64,000 nucleotides of DNA from Undibacterium sp. KW1 (GTDB lineage: Bacteria; Pseudomonadota; Gammaproteobacteria; Burkholderiales; Burkholderiaceae_D): contig NZ_AP018439.1 of NCBI RefSeq assembly GCF_009937955.1, positions 1,550,001-1,614,000 of the forward strand, given 5' to 3'. The position numbers and the translations under genes are program-made. The notes under the pieces are model-generated. The model saw only the letters and a list, made by a program, of their open reading frames with translations. It did not search any database and was not told the DNA's origin. Below are positions 11,291 to 20,341 of this stretch, piece by piece (the stretch's first letter is position 1; the number at the start of each line of letters is the position of its first letter).

Positions 11291-11880
11291 TAAGAAATTA
11301 CTCATCGCAACGTGGATTTGTGATGCTGACTTCCATGATTTTTCTGATGGTCCTGACGATGCTGGCGATTACTGCGGTGAGACGTGCTACTCAGGAAGAG
11401 CGATTTGCTCGTAGTATAAGGGAGCAAAACTTGGCATTCCAAGCTGCAGAAACTGCTTTGCGATATTGTCAAAGAGATTTTGAGCTCACCAATAAAGGTA
11501 GTGTGTTGCCAGCTGGTCTGGACAGGACTGTGAATAATATTCCCATCAATTTATATGTGCAGACCACCGATGATAATCCTCCTCCGGTACTCTGGGCAAC
11601 CAAGGCAAACTGGGCAACTAAAGGTTTTCGCTTACCGGCAAACACTGTTCCAAATGTGGCTAATCAGCCAGAATGCATGATAGAAGCATGGTTTATACCT
11701 AAGGTTAAGGATCCAGCACATCCTGAGAACGATCCCGTATTTTCGGCGAGCGGATCAAATGAAGGTACCAATGACCTGCAACACCAGACTAACTATGTGA
11801 TTACTGCCAGAGGAGAAGGGAGTACAAACCTTTCAGTGATCTGGTTGCAAGTGACTTTATATATCGGTTCCGCAACATAA
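11287..11880 (+). CDS. pilX: Type IV pilus minor pilin PilX
   Basis: 197 residues. The leader SQRG/FVMLTSMIFLMVLTM shows the Gly -1, but position +5 is Thr rather than Glu, as is usual for PilX/GspK-type tip pseudopilins. The 'AVRRATQEERFARSIREQNLAFQAAETALRYCQ' block is characteristic of the PilX N-terminal domain. Cys residues are present in the C-terminal part. The start overlaps the pilW stop by 4 nt. It probably caps the priming complex and links it to PilY1, whose gene follows after 152 nt. Confidence 0.9.
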   Translation: MIRNYSSQRGFVMLTSMIFLMVLTMLAITAVRRATQEERFARSIREQNLAFQAAETALRYCQRDFELTNKGSVLPAGLDRTVNNIPINLYVQTTDDNPPPVLWATKANWATKGFRLPANTVPNVANQPECMIEAWFIPKVKDPAHPENDPVFSASGSNEGTNDLQHQTNYVITARGEGSTNLSVIWLQVTLYIGSAT

Positions 11881-12032
11881 GTGGCATTTTGTGATGCATA
11901 TCGCGTCAATTTACTCTGCGGGCCCTTTTGCCAAACATTGATGTTTTAGTCTCAATAAATTTGATCACTATAGATTCAATGGTGTGGTAGATGGCAACTG
12001 GCAGCAGAAGAATGAACATTCAGGGGAAGACC

Positions 12033-15000
12033 ATGAAGAAAATAAATAAACCGCTAACCGTGTGTTTGATCGGCTCTTTAATTGGGCAGTTAATTGCGCC
12101 GAGCTTGGCATACGCAACAATATCAAATGCTCCACCACTGGTGAAGCCCAATGTGCCACCTAATATATTTTATACCCTCGATGATTCTGGCTCCATGATG
12201 TGGGAAATGATGCCAGATAATATCGCCAGAACGGGTAGTGGTGACGTTACGGGTAAGGGCTATGATAACTATATTGATGGTTGCGGTGGTAATTGCTGGG
12301 TGACCAATGTGTTTCCCAAGCCAGCCAATGTGTATAACGTTGGCGGCGCAGGCGATTATGATATTGGTCACAGTATTGTTGTTGGGTTTAATCATAATAT
12401 TACAGTCGCGCGTTGGCGTTCGTCAGACGTCAACAAGGCGTACTACGATCCCAAGATTTTGTATCAGCCTTGGGCGGATCCTAATGGTGGCCTGATGGCA
12501 CCTGCCAACCCCTTATCAGCGCTCTATAACCCTGTTGCACCAAGTGGTGGAACAAATACCAATGCAATTAATTTGTCAGTTAATCAGACTTATGCCAACG
12601 GCGCTTATGGATGGCTGGCTGATGACGCTACATCGTACAACACTAATGGCAGAACGATTTTCCCAGCCCTTTATTATGTATATAAAGGCACCCTAGGATG
12701 CAACCAGTCCACGCTGGCTTGCTTTGATCGTTATGAAATCAGGACTGGAACAGTTTTTCCTGCGAAAGCGGCAGCACGTACAGACTGCGCTGGTTCGGCA
12801 TGTACAATACCTGAAGAGTTGCAGAATTTTGCCAACTGGTTCCAATATCATCGGTCCCGTATCCTGACCGCGCGCGGCGGCAGTGGCCAGGCTTTTTCCA
12901 AGCAAAATTCTACGATCCGCGTTGGATTTGGTACCATTAATACTACTGGCACTGTTATTAACAAGGTCTCAAATGACTTCAGTGCCGCTAATAAAACCAA
13001 TTTCTTGAATACTTTGTACAAGCAGAGAATGCCAGCTGCGGGTACTCCATTGCGCAAGGCTGTTGATGAGGTTGGTCAATATTTCAAAGACACGTCAATT
13101 ACTGGTCCATGGCAGACGACTTCCGGTGTCGGGTTGGCCTCAACGCAATTAACTTGCCGCCAAAATTATAATATCTTAATGACTGATGGCTATTGGAACG
13201 GTACGGCTGCTGGAGGTGGGCGCAATGGTAACTATGATGGTACCAATGGCCCAACAATCACCAGGCCAGATGGAACAACTTATCAATACACACCCGCTAA
13301 ACCGTACACCGATACTTTTAGCGATACGCTGGCAGATATAGCCTTTTATTATTGGGCAAATGATTTGCGCACAGATTGGCCGGCAGCGAAGAAAAATGTA
13401 CCAACCACATCGGCTGACCCAGCTTTTTGGCAACATCTGACGCAGTTCACAGTGGGTTTGGGTGTCAAAGGCACGCTGGATCCAAGCACTGATTTGCCCG
13501 CCTTGACGAGTGGTGCCAAGGTCTGGCCAGATGGCTCTATCAATCAGATTGACGATTTGTGGCATGCCGCTGTTAATTCCCGTGGCAAGTACTTTAGTGC
13601 ATCCAATCCTACGGAGTTTGCCGCAGCACTTGATTCTTCTTTGAACACGATAGCAGAGCGTGTCGGCGATGCTGCTGCAGTAGGTACTTCCAGTAATACC
13701 GTGCGCGCAGGTAGTAGTATCTTTACTTCGACTTACCGCACGTCTGACTGGTCAGGTCAACTGGTGCAAAGATTGTTGGATGATAACGGCGTCATTACAG
13801 GGACTGGCTGGACTGCGACGACTCCTGTTTTCTCCACCAGGCAAAATAATGTATTTACCTATATCGATTCGGCAATAAAAGGTAAAGTCTTTAGTTACTC
13901 CAATCTTGCACCTACAGACAAGGCTTATTTTGATACAGAGGCAGCTACTTATCCGGCAACCACCGTCACTGGAACCAATATAGTCGATTACATCATCGGC
14001 GGCCCGGATTTGAACCGTCTTCGTCCGCGTACGGTTCCATTTGGTGATTTTGTAAACTCTGCTCCTCAATACGTCAAAGCAGGTGATGACAGTGGCTATA
14101 GTTATATGCCAACTGGCACGCCTGGCAAAGGCACTTATGGTGCCTATTTGTTGAGTAAGTACAATCGTACCCCTATGGTATACATAGGGGCAAACGATGG
14201 CATGTTGCATGCGATTAATGGAACCACAGGTGTAGAGGAGTTTGCTTATATTCCAAAAGCCGTTATGAGCAATTTGCCATTGCTGTCACGCACAACCTAT
14301 GGGCACAGATTTTATGTTGATGGTACGCCTACAGTAGGTGATTATTATGATGGTGGCTGGAAAACAGCTTTGGTTGGGACGACTGGTGCTGGTGGCAGAG
14401 CTGTTTACGCCATGGATGTCACAGTGCCTACTCGCCCTAGCTTTAATGAAGGCAAGATTTTGTGGGAAATTAACTCTACAACACAGCCTGAATTAGGATA
14501 CACCATTGGTACTCCCCAAATCGGACGGATGCCTAATGGTGATTGGGTTGCCATCTTGGGGAACGGCTATGAAAGCAATTCCAAAAAGGCCATGTTGTTC
14601 ATCATTCGCCTGAGTGATGGCGTGGTGACCAAAATAGATACTGGTGTGGGAAATGCAACTACACCTAATGGACTGGCTACGCCAAAATTGATTGTTGGCT
14701 CTGATGCAACTATTAAAGCCATTTTTGCTGGTGATTTGCTGGGTAATTTGTGGAAATTTGATGTAAAGAGTTCAGGCACTACGATTGCATTTTCTGGCAC
14801 ACCTTTATTTCAGGCAAAAATTGGTGGTGTTGCACAGCCAATCACAGTCCAGCCTGATATGATTCCACATAGTAATGGTGGAATGATGTTGCTGTTTGGC
14901 ACAGGGAAAATTTACGAAACGGAAGATGCTTTGAATACTGACGTTCAATCTTTGTATGGCGTGTGGGATCAAACTGGTGCATCTGGTGTCAGTTCTCCAA

Positions 15001-15524
15001 CTGCTATCTCAAGTAGTCAGTCTGCCCTGCAAAAACGAACCTTGAGCTGGTCTGGTTCCAATGCTTATACAGTCAGTAATGAAACGATTGACTGGACAAG
15101 TAAACGTGGCTGGTATATGAATTTGAACTTGAGTACAGGTGAACGTCTGACCATTGATCCGCAAATGTTCTTTGATGAGATAGTGTTCACCACTATTATT
15201 CCAGCCAGTGCTGTAGATACTTGTTCTTCAGACGGTAAATCAACAACATTTATTTTGAATGCCATGAACGGTAATGTTTTCCCTTACCCTACGTTTGATA
15301 CGAATGGCGATAATAAAGTGACTTCTGCAGATGCGATTATTGCTGGTAAGCAGGGTGGTTTGACCTTTGGATCTACGTTGCTGAAAAATGGTTCGTCGGC
15401 AATTATTTATCAACCGGTATCATCTGGTGCAGGTTTATCCGGTAATGGAACAAATGCTTCAGCTATTGCTCCAAGTTACAACCCTACCAGACGTATCTGG
15501 AAGCAGATATTGCGTACTGATTAA
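12033..15524 (+). CDS. pilY1: Type IV pilus tip adhesin PilY1 (PilC/PilY family)
   Basis: 1163 residues, the usual length. A signal peptide (about 1-28, ending AYA) is followed by a von Willebrand A-like domain with the metal motif DDSGSM (D50, S52, S54) and an MTDGYWNG segment. The C-terminal PilY1 beta-propeller (about 670-1110) contains YIGANDGMLHAINGTTGVEE. Near its end is an EF-hand-like calcium loop, DTNGDNKVTSAD (D1089-D1100). Calcium binding by this domain controls pilus retraction in Pseudomonas; the same role is inferred here. The ATG at 12033 is chosen for the AGGGGA ribosome site. The protein is exported and sits at the pilus tip as an adhesin and assembly factor. Confidence 0.95.
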   Translation: MKKINKPLTVCLIGSLIGQLIAPSLAYATISNAPPLVKPNVPPNIFYTLDDSGSMMWEMMPDNIARTGSGDVTGKGYDNYIDGCGGNCWVTNVFPKPANVYNVGGAGDYDIGHSIVVGFNHNITVARWRSSDVNKAYYDPKILYQPWADPNGGLMAPANPLSALYNPVAPSGGTNTNAINLSVNQTYANGAYGWLADDATSYNTNGRTIFPALYYVYKGTLGCNQSTLACFDRYEIRTGTVFPAKAAARTDCAGSACTIPEELQNFANWFQYHRSRILTARGGSGQAFSKQNSTIRVGFGTINTTGTVINKVSNDFSAANKTNFLNTLYKQRMPAAGTPLRKAVDEVGQYFKDTSITGPWQTTSGVGLASTQLTCRQNYNILMTDGYWNGTAAGGGRNGNYDGTNGPTITRPDGTTYQYTPAKPYTDTFSDTLADIAFYYWANDLRTDWPAAKKNVPTTSADPAFWQHLTQFTVGLGVKGTLDPSTDLPALTSGAKVWPDGSINQIDDLWHAAVNSRGKYFSASNPTEFAAALDSSLNTIAERVGDAAAVGTSSNTVRAGSSIFTSTYRTSDWSGQLVQRLLDDNGVITGTGWTATTPVFSTRQNNVFTYIDSAIKGKVFSYSNLAPTDKAYFDTEAATYPATTVTGTNIVDYIIGGPDLNRLRPRTVPFGDFVNSAPQYVKAGDDSGYSYMPTGTPGKGTYGAYLLSKYNRTPMVYIGANDGMLHAINGTTGVEEFAYIPKAVMSNLPLLSRTTYGHRFYVDGTPTVGDYYDGGWKTALVGTTGAGGRAVYAMDVTVPTRPSFNEGKILWEINSTTQPELGYTIGTPQIGRMPNGDWVAILGNGYESNSKKAMLFIIRLSDGVVTKIDTGVGNATTPNGLATPKLIVGSDATIKAIFAGDLLGNLWKFDVKSSGTTIAFSGTPLFQAKIGGVAQPITVQPDMIPHSNGGMMLLFGTGKIYETEDALNTDVQSLYGVWDQTGASGVSSPTAISSSQSALQKRTLSWSGSNAYTVSNETIDWTSKRGWYMNLNLSTGERLTIDPQMFFDEIVFTTIIPASAVDTCSSDGKSTTFILNAMNGNVFPYPTFDTNGDNKVTSADAIIAGKQGGLTFGSTLLKNGSSAIIYQPVSSGAGLSGNGTNASAIAPSYNPTRRIWKQILRTD

Positions 15525-15541
15525 ATCATAGAGGTGCTCAA

Positions 15542-15991
15542 GTGTTAATTAAGAAATCGGAAGCTGGCTTTACTCTGATAGAGATATTGATTGTGGTCGT
15601 TATTTTGGGGATATTGGCCGCAATCTCTGTCCCTGCATATACCGATAATGTCAGGCGGAGCCGACGTGCGGATGCGCGTTCTGTTCTAACGCAAAATGTG
15701 CAATTCATGCAGAGCTTCATGACTGCGAACGATCGTTATGACAAGATGCGTGACAACACCCCGGTTGCCCTGCCTATGCTGGTGAGCCCGGTAGGTGCTA
15801 CGGGCAGTAATATTGACTATGACATCAGTTTCACGATAGCACCAACGGCGACTACTTTTAGCGTTCGTGCTGTACCGCGAGCCGGTGGCAGGATGGCCGC
15901 AGATGGCTGTGGCACTTATGCGATCAATGAAAGTGGTGCAAGGTCGAATGTGGGCAATACTTTATCTGTCGATACCTGCTGGACCAAGTAA
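15542..15991 (+). CDS. pilE: Type IV minor pilin PilE
   Basis: 149 residues from a GTG start with AGAGGTG 5 nt upstream, only 17 nt after the pilY1 stop. The leader EAG/FTLIE with Glu at +5 and the helix ILIVVVILGILAAISVPAYTDNVRRSRR are classic. The C-terminus (GCGTYAINESGARSN... DTCWTK) carries the Cys pair forming the D-region loop of ComP/PilE-type minor pilins. It closes the minor pilin operon; the major pilin gene is not in this window. Confidence 0.9.
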   Translation: MLIKKSEAGFTLIEILIVVVILGILAAISVPAYTDNVRRSRRADARSVLTQNVQFMQSFMTANDRYDKMRDNTPVALPMLVSPVGATGSNIDYDISFTIAPTATTFSVRAVPRAGGRMAADGCGTYAINESGARSNVGNTLSVDTCWTK

Positions 15992-15992
15992 T

Positions 15993-16023
15993 AAAAATCA
16001 GGAGGAGCTTTAGCTCTTCCTGA
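15993..16023 (-). terminator. Terminator of nrdR, overlapping its stop codon
   Basis: On the minus strand an 11-bp stem (arms 16013-16023 and 15998-16008, one G-U pair) with loop TAAA is followed by five T (15997-15993). The nrdR stop codon TAA lies in the loop. On the plus strand the same hairpin lacks a T tract, so it would terminate pilE transcription only weakly. Confidence 0.8.
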
Positions 16024-16462
16024 CCTCTTGTATCGCCTCGGCAAACTCGGATACATCTTCAAAGCTTTTATACACAGAAGCGAAGCGGATGTAGGCGATT
16101 TTGTCGAGGCGCTTCAATTCGCGCATGACCAGTTCACCCAGGTGGCCGGACATGACTTCGCGCTCTCCGCTGGACAATAATTTTTCTTCTATTCTTTGTA
16201 TTGCTGTCTCGACTGCTTCGGCAGATACCGGACGCTTGCGCAATGCCAGCATCAGGCTGGCGCGCAGTTTGGCGGTTTCATATTCTGTGCGGCTGCCGTT
16301 TTTCTTGACGATCACAGGCATCACCAGTTCTATACGCTCATAGGTGGTAAAACGTTTGTCACAGTCGGCACAACGGCGGCGGCGGCGTATGACATTGCCT
16401 TCTTCTGAAACTCGGGTGTCGATGACCTGGGTGTCATCGAGGTGGCAAAAAGGGCATTTCAT
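16010..16462 (-). CDS. nrdR: Transcriptional repressor NrdR
   Basis: 150 residues. The start is ATG 16462-16460, giving the family-typical MKCPFC; an upstream in-frame extension is not conserved. The zinc ribbon (residues ~3-34: CPFC... CADC) is followed by the ATP-cone domain (about 49-139). NrdR senses ATP/dATP and represses ribonucleotide reductase genes by binding NrdR boxes. The pairing with glyA upstream on the same strand is common in proteobacteria. A terminator lies between the two genes, so nrdR may be read from its own promoter or by read-through. Confidence 0.96.
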   Translation of the reverse strand: MKCPFCHLDDTQVIDTRVSEEGNVIRRRRRCADCDKRFTTYERIELVMPVIVKKNGSRTEYETAKLRASLMLALRKRPVSAEAVETAIQRIEEKLLSSGEREVMSGHLGELVMRELKRLDKIAYIRFASVYKSFEDVSEFAEAIQEVRKS

Positions 16463-16515
16463 GGCGTATGGTGCTCCATTGGTTTTTATAATTGATTTTA
16501 TAATTCGATGATACA

Positions 16516-16545
16516 AAAAAGCCACTCAAGCGAGTGGCTTTTTAT
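16516..16545 (-). terminator. Terminator between glyA and nrdR
   Basis: GCCACTC/GAGTGGC (16521-16527, 16532-16538) with loop AAGC is flanked by A and T tracts on both sides. It would act in either direction and marks the end of the glyA transcript. Confidence 0.8.
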
Positions 16546-16602
16546 TGTACTGCCTGATACTTAAGCCCTGCTTTGGTTGAATCTCTTAAGCTTGATGAAT
16601 CA

Positions 16603-17853
16603 TTACGCTTGATAAACCGGGAATGCATCTGTCAATTGTTTGACTTCAGCTTTCACGCGTTCTATCGTTGCTGCATCATGCGGATTGTCGAGTACGTCCG
16701 CAATCAGGTTACCCACTTTAACTGCTTGCTCTTCCTTGAAACCACGGGTAGTGAAAGCCGGGCTGCCAAGGCGGATGCCGGAAGTGATCATCGGTTTTTG
16801 TGGGTCGTTCGGGATACCGTTCTTGTTGCAAGTCATGTGGGCAGAGCCCAGGATGGCTTCGGCTTCTTTACCTGTCAGGTTTTTAGGACGCAAATCCACC
16901 AGCATCACGTGGGATTCTGTACGGCCAGAAACGATACGCAGGCCGCGTTCAGTCAGGGTATTTGCCAGCGCAGCAGCATTCTTGACGACTTGTTCTTGGT
17001 AAGCCTTAAATTCTGGTGTAAGTGCCTCTTTGAAGGCAACTGCCTTACCAGCGATCACATGCATCAGCGGGCCACCTTGCAGACCTGGGAAAATCGCAGA
17101 ATTGATCTTCTTGGCGATCGCTTCATCATTCGTCAAAATGATACCGCCACGTGGGCCGCGCAGGCTCTTGTGGGTAGTGGAGGTGACGACGTCTGCAAAA
17201 GGTACTGGGTTAGGATACACACCAGCAGCGATCAAGCCAGCATAGTGGGCCATGTCCACCATGAAGTAAGCGCCGATTTCTTTGGCGATCTTGGAGAAGC
17301 GCTCAAAGTCGATGCGCAGCGCAAATGCGGAAGCACCGGCGATGATCAGTTTAGGCTTGGTTTCACGCGCCAGTTTTTCCATGGCATCGTAGTCTATATC
17401 TTCTTGTGCATTGAGGCCATAAGAGACGACATTGAACCATTTGCCAGACATATTCAAAGGCATGCCGTGGGTCAGGTGACCACCTTCAGCCAGGCTCATG
17501 CCCATGATGGTGTCGCCTGGGTTCAACAAGGCAAAGAACACGCCCTGGTTGGCTTGTGAGCCAGAATTAGGCTGCACATTGGCGAAATTGGCATTGAACA
17601 ATTGCTTCAGACGGTCAATCGCCAGTTGCTCGACCACATCCACATGCTCGCAACCACCGTAGTAGCGCTTGCCTGGATAGCCTTCAGCATATTTGTTGGT
17701 CAACTGGGAGCCCTGGGCTTCCATGACGGCAGGGGAACAATAGTTTTCAGAGGCGATCAACTCGATATGCTCTTGTTGACGGACATTTTCTTTTTGTATC
17801 GTAGCAAACAGTTCTGGATCTACGTTGGCGAGGGTATGATTTTTTGCAAACAT
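16603..17853 (-). CDS. glyA: Serine hydroxymethyltransferase
   Basis: 416 residues, full length. It converts serine and tetrahydrofolate to glycine and 5,10-methylene-THF, feeding one-carbon metabolism and purine synthesis; it is cytosolic and PLP-dependent. Visible landmarks are IELIASENY (33-39), [15 protein letters not shown] (53-67), VDMAHYAGL with the PLP-contacting Asp/His, and the Schiff-base lysine K229 in [13 protein letters not shown]. The ATG at 17853 follows AGGAA. A ZTP riboswitch (17949-18078) with its own promoter lies in the leader, so expression probably rises when 10-formyl-THF is low. Confidence 0.98.
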   Translation of the reverse strand: MFAKNHTLANVDPELFATIQKENVRQQEHIELIASENYCSPAVMEAQGSQLTNKYAEGYPGKRYYGGCEHVDVVEQLAIDRLKQLFNANFANVQPNSGSQANQGVFFALLNPGDTIMGMSLAEGGHLTHGMPLNMSGKWFNVVSYGLNAQEDIDYDAMEKLARETKPKLIIAGASAFALRIDFERFSKIAKEIGAYFMVDMAHYAGLIAAGVYPNPVPFADVVTSTTHKSLRGPRGGIILTNDEAIAKKINSAIFPGLQGGPLMHVIAGKAVAFKEALTPEFKAYQEQVVKNAAALANTLTERGLRIVSGRTESHVMLVDLRPKNLTGKEAEAILGSAHMTCNKNGIPNDPQKPMITSGIRLGSPAFTTRGFKEEQAVKVGNLIADVLDNPHDAATIERVKAEVKQLTDAFPVYQA

Positions 17854-17919
17854 GGCGGTTCCTGATTATTCCTGTTAATAAACAATGATTGTTGTTAATG
17901 AGGTGTCTGAAACGGATAG

Positions 17920-17953
17920 GGGCAGCCTCATTGCTTTTACCATCAGGCTACCC
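17920..17953 (-). promoter_or_regulatory. Candidate expression-platform hairpin of the ZTP riboswitch
   Basis: On the minus strand GGGTAGCCT (17953-17945) pairs with AGGCTGCCC (17928-17920), a 9-bp stem with one G-U. Its first GGG overlaps the riboswitch segment GCGCCTGGG, so ligand binding and this stem would compete. No T tract follows, so it is not an ordinary intrinsic terminator. Confidence 0.45.
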
Positions 17954-18078
17954 AGGCGCACGGCTGGAGTCAGATAGACTCCGAAATCTCACGCTTCCCG
18001 ATGGATCTCCATCTTGGGCCAGGATGCTTGCCCGTCTAACAGGGCAGATATGGCCACTTCGCCAGTCACGTGAGATGA
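17949..18078 (-). ncRNA. ZTP (pfl-type) riboswitch controlling glyA
   Basis: On the minus strand the aptamer has GTGACTGGCG (18069-18060) preceded by ATCTCAC, which pairs with GTGAGAT (17992-17986) after the conserved GGGAAGC. The 3' conserved segment GCGCCTGGG (17959-17951) follows a CCG. These are the diagnostic conserved blocks and P1 helix of the ZTP/pfl class, which binds the purine intermediates ZTP/ZMP and commonly precedes folate and purine genes such as glyA. The middle (about 18000-18050) is a variable helix. The aptamer begins just after a sigma-70 promoter and ends about 95 nt before the glyA start. Confidence 0.88.
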
Positions 18079-18090
18079 AATGGTGCAAGG

Positions 18091-18119
18091 ATTTTACGTG
18101 ATGGCGTTTGAATGGGCAA
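18091..18119 (-). promoter_or_regulatory. glyA promoter
   Basis: On the minus strand a -35 TTGCCC (18119-18114) and a -10 TAAAAT (18096-18091) are separated by 17 nt. Transcription would start near 18084, just before the riboswitch aptamer. Confidence 0.65.
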
Positions 18120-18277
18120 GTGCCAGCAGTGGTATGGCAAAAATTAATTTTCACACAAGTATTGCCTTGAAATTTTTAGCTTCCCGATATTGGATGGCAA
18201 AACCACTTAAAATAGTATGCTTCAGAGCTGCAAACGTCAGCTAGGCAAATTACCCACAAAAATTGAAGGAATTCAGC

Positions 18278-19030
18278 ATGATCGTCTTGATTACAGGCGC
18301 AAGTTCAGGTTTTGGTGAAGAAATGGCACGCAAATTTGTCCGCGAAGGCCATAAAGTCATTGCTGCAGCACGCCGCAAAGACAGGCTGGACGCCTTGCAA
18401 GCAGAGCTAGGCGCTGCCTTGTTGCCAGTCACGCTGGATGTGACCAGCAAAGATTCCATCAAACAGGCTTTGGCTGGATTAAGTGCCGAATGGAAAAATA
18501 TTGATGTGCTGGTCAATAATGCTGGTTTGGCCCTAGGTACAGAGCCTGCCCACCTGGCGTCCCAGGATGAATGGGATACCATGATAGACACCAATACCAA
18601 GGGCCTGGTGACAGTTACCAGGGCCATCCTGCCAGACATGGTGGCACGTGGCAGTGGTACGGTCATCAATATAGGTTCGGTGGCTGGTGAAACACCTTAT
18701 CCAGGTGGCAATGTTTATGGCGCGACCAAGGCTTTTGTCGATCAGTTCACCCGCAATTTGCGTGCTGATCTGGTTGGTACAGGTGTTCGTGCAACCAATA
18801 TTGCTCCTGGCCTATGTGGTGGTACTGAATTTTCCAATGTGCGCTTCCGTGGCAATGATGATGCGGCAGCCAAGGTCTATGAGGGCACCGTACCGCTGAC
18901 AGCCATCGATATCGCTGAAACAGCCTACTGGATCGCTACTTTGCCTGCGCATGTGAATATCAATCACATAGAAATGATGCCTACTTGCCAGGGCTATGGG
19001 CCGCTGGTCATCAAGCGCAATACTGCTTGA
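18278..19030 (+). CDS. ydfG: NADP-dependent 3-hydroxy acid / serine dehydrogenase (YdfG-type SDR)
   Basis: 250 residues, classical short-chain dehydrogenase. It oxidises L-allo-threonine, serine and 3-hydroxy acids with NADP in E. coli. Landmarks: cofactor motif TGASSGFG (6-13), basic AARRKDR for NADP, NNAG (near 81-84), catalytic Ser in INIGSVAGE and YGATK. The C-terminal PAHVNINHIEMMP is typical of YdfG. Start ATG 18278 is preceded by GAAGGA at 7 nt; a TTG at 18263 in frame is disfavoured. It is transcribed divergently from glyA. The same family includes malonic semialdehyde reductases (RutE/YdfG-linked), so the physiological substrate is uncertain. Confidence 0.93.
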   Translation: MIVLITGASSGFGEEMARKFVREGHKVIAAARRKDRLDALQAELGAALLPVTLDVTSKDSIKQALAGLSAEWKNIDVLVNNAGLALGTEPAHLASQDEWDTMIDTNTKGLVTVTRAILPDMVARGSGTVINIGSVAGETPYPGGNVYGATKAFVDQFTRNLRADLVGTGVRATNIAPGLCGGTEFSNVRFRGNDDAAAKVYEGTVPLTAIDIAETAYWIATLPAHVNINHIEMMPTCQGYGPLVIKRNTA

Positions 19031-19075
19031 TTTTCATCAGGTCTCAGGCTTTGCTGAGATGTAAATTTGCTCTGC

Positions 19076-19099
19076 CTGCTGCCAAATTGATGGCAGCAG
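19076..19099 (+). terminator. Possible weak terminator after ydfG
   Basis: CTGCTGCCA/TGGCAGCAG, a perfect 9-bp stem with loop AATTGA, stands 45 nt after the ydfG stop. There is no T tract, so it may act only as an mRNA-end or pausing hairpin. Confidence 0.35.
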
Positions 19100-19159
19100 T
19101 AGCTCCTTTGAGTGACAAAGAGTAAATATGCGCACTGAATAGCTGGTAAAGTTTATACT

Positions 19160-19570
19160 ATGAAAACAGAATTTGTATGGCCGGTCAGGGTCTACTATGA
19201 AGATACTGATACCGGTGGCATCGTTTTTTATGCGAATTACCTGAAGTTTTTTGAGCGTGCCCGTACCGAGTGGCTCAGGGCGGCAGGCGTCAATCAACAG
19301 CAAATGGCAGATGAGCATGGCCTGATGTTTGTCGTCAAAGCCACTGCAGTCGAGTATCATGCACCCGCGAGGCTGGATGATGAACTAAGACTCACCGTCG
19401 TGGTCGAAAAGCTGGGCAGGGCGTCTGTACAGTTTGTACAAGAAGCCTGGTGTGGCCAGCGTTTGCTGGCCTCAGGCAAGATCAAGGTTGCTTGTGTCAG
19501 CAAGACTGAGGTCAGACCGGCGGCAATTCCTGCTGACGTGCTGGCACAGATAGACAGAGATGCTGGCTGA
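19160..19570 (+). CDS. ybgC: YbgC-type acyl-CoA thioesterase (tol-pal associated)
   Basis: 136 residues, hot-dog fold. The active-site signature YYEDTDTGGIVFYANYLKFFERARTEW (about 12-38) carries the catalytic Asp. YbgC hydrolyses short-chain acyl-CoA and acyl-ACP and in E. coli interacts with phospholipid-synthesis enzymes; it is cytoplasmic. It heads the classical ybgC-tolQ-tolR order, 59 nt ahead of tolQ. No strong ribosome binding site is seen before the ATG at 19160. Confidence 0.95.
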   Translation: MKTEFVWPVRVYYEDTDTGGIVFYANYLKFFERARTEWLRAAGVNQQQMADEHGLMFVVKATAVEYHAPARLDDELRLTVVVEKLGRASVQFVQEAWCGQRLLASGKIKVACVSKTEVRPAAIPADVLAQIDRDAG

Positions 19571-19629
19571 AATTATTTTATTTTAGGGCGGCAACATTGC
19601 CCGGTGTTTTGTTTTTGAATTGATTCAAT

Positions 19630-20325
19630 ATGACTGTTACCCAAGACCTTTCATTTTTAAGTCTGATCACGAATGCCTCTATTCTGGTGCAACTGGTCAT
19701 GGCATTGCTGCTAGGCGTGTCACTGACGAGCTGGACTTATATCTTCAGTAAAATGTTCGCCATCAAAAAAGCGCGTGGACAAACTGAAGAGTTTGAACGC
19801 AATTTCTGGTCTGGTGGCAATCTGGTTGATCTGTATGCAGCGGCGACCAATAGCCGTCGTACTGGCCGCGACACTAGCGGTGCGCTCGAACGCATCTTTG
19901 AAGCCGGCATGAGCGAATATCACAAGGTAAAGACAGCCAATAAAACCACGCTGGATGCCACCGCCATGCTCGATGGCGCGCGTCGTGCCATGCGTGCGTC
20001 TTACCAGCGCGAGATGGATTTGCTGGAATCACACCTGTCCTTTCTTGCGTCCGTCGGCTCGGTCTCGCCTTATATAGGTCTGTTCGGCACGGTCTGGGGC
20101 ATCATGAATTCTTTCCGTGGTCTGGCGAATGTGCAGCAGGCGACACTGGCTGCCGTCGCTCCTGGTATTGCTGAAGCCCTGATTGCTACTGCGATAGGCT
20201 TGTTTGCTGCTATACCTGCCGTGCTGGCCTATAACCGTTACTCCCACGATATCGATAGACTGGCGATACGCTTTGAAACCTTTATCGAGGAATTCTCCAA
20301 CATTCTCCAGCGTCAGTCACGCTAA
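19630..20325 (+). CDS. tolQ: TolQ proton-channel subunit (ExbB/TolQ family)
   Basis: 231 residues. There are three membrane segments (about 16-37, 135-155, 170-195) and the family motifs LESHLSFLASVGSVSPYIGLFGTVWGIMNSF and AEALIATAIGLFAAIPAVLAYN. With TolR it forms the inner-membrane motor that uses the proton motive force; in the standard system it drives TolA-Pal during outer-membrane constriction. Its neighbours ybgC and tolR support TolQ rather than ExbB. The usual partners tolA, tolB and pal do not follow here. Confidence 0.94.
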   Translation: MTVTQDLSFLSLITNASILVQLVMALLLGVSLTSWTYIFSKMFAIKKARGQTEEFERNFWSGGNLVDLYAAATNSRRTGRDTSGALERIFEAGMSEYHKVKTANKTTLDATAMLDGARRAMRASYQREMDLLESHLSFLASVGSVSPYIGLFGTVWGIMNSFRGLANVQQATLAAVAPGIAEALIATAIGLFAAIPAVLAYNRYSHDIDRLAIRFETFIEEFSNILQRQSR

Positions 20326-20341
20326 GGCAGAGTGAGATAGC

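Noticed and set aside
16573..17559. 328-codon plus-strand frame opposite glyA
   Set aside because: Antisense to a highly conserved enzyme, with no ribosome site and no recognisable domain.
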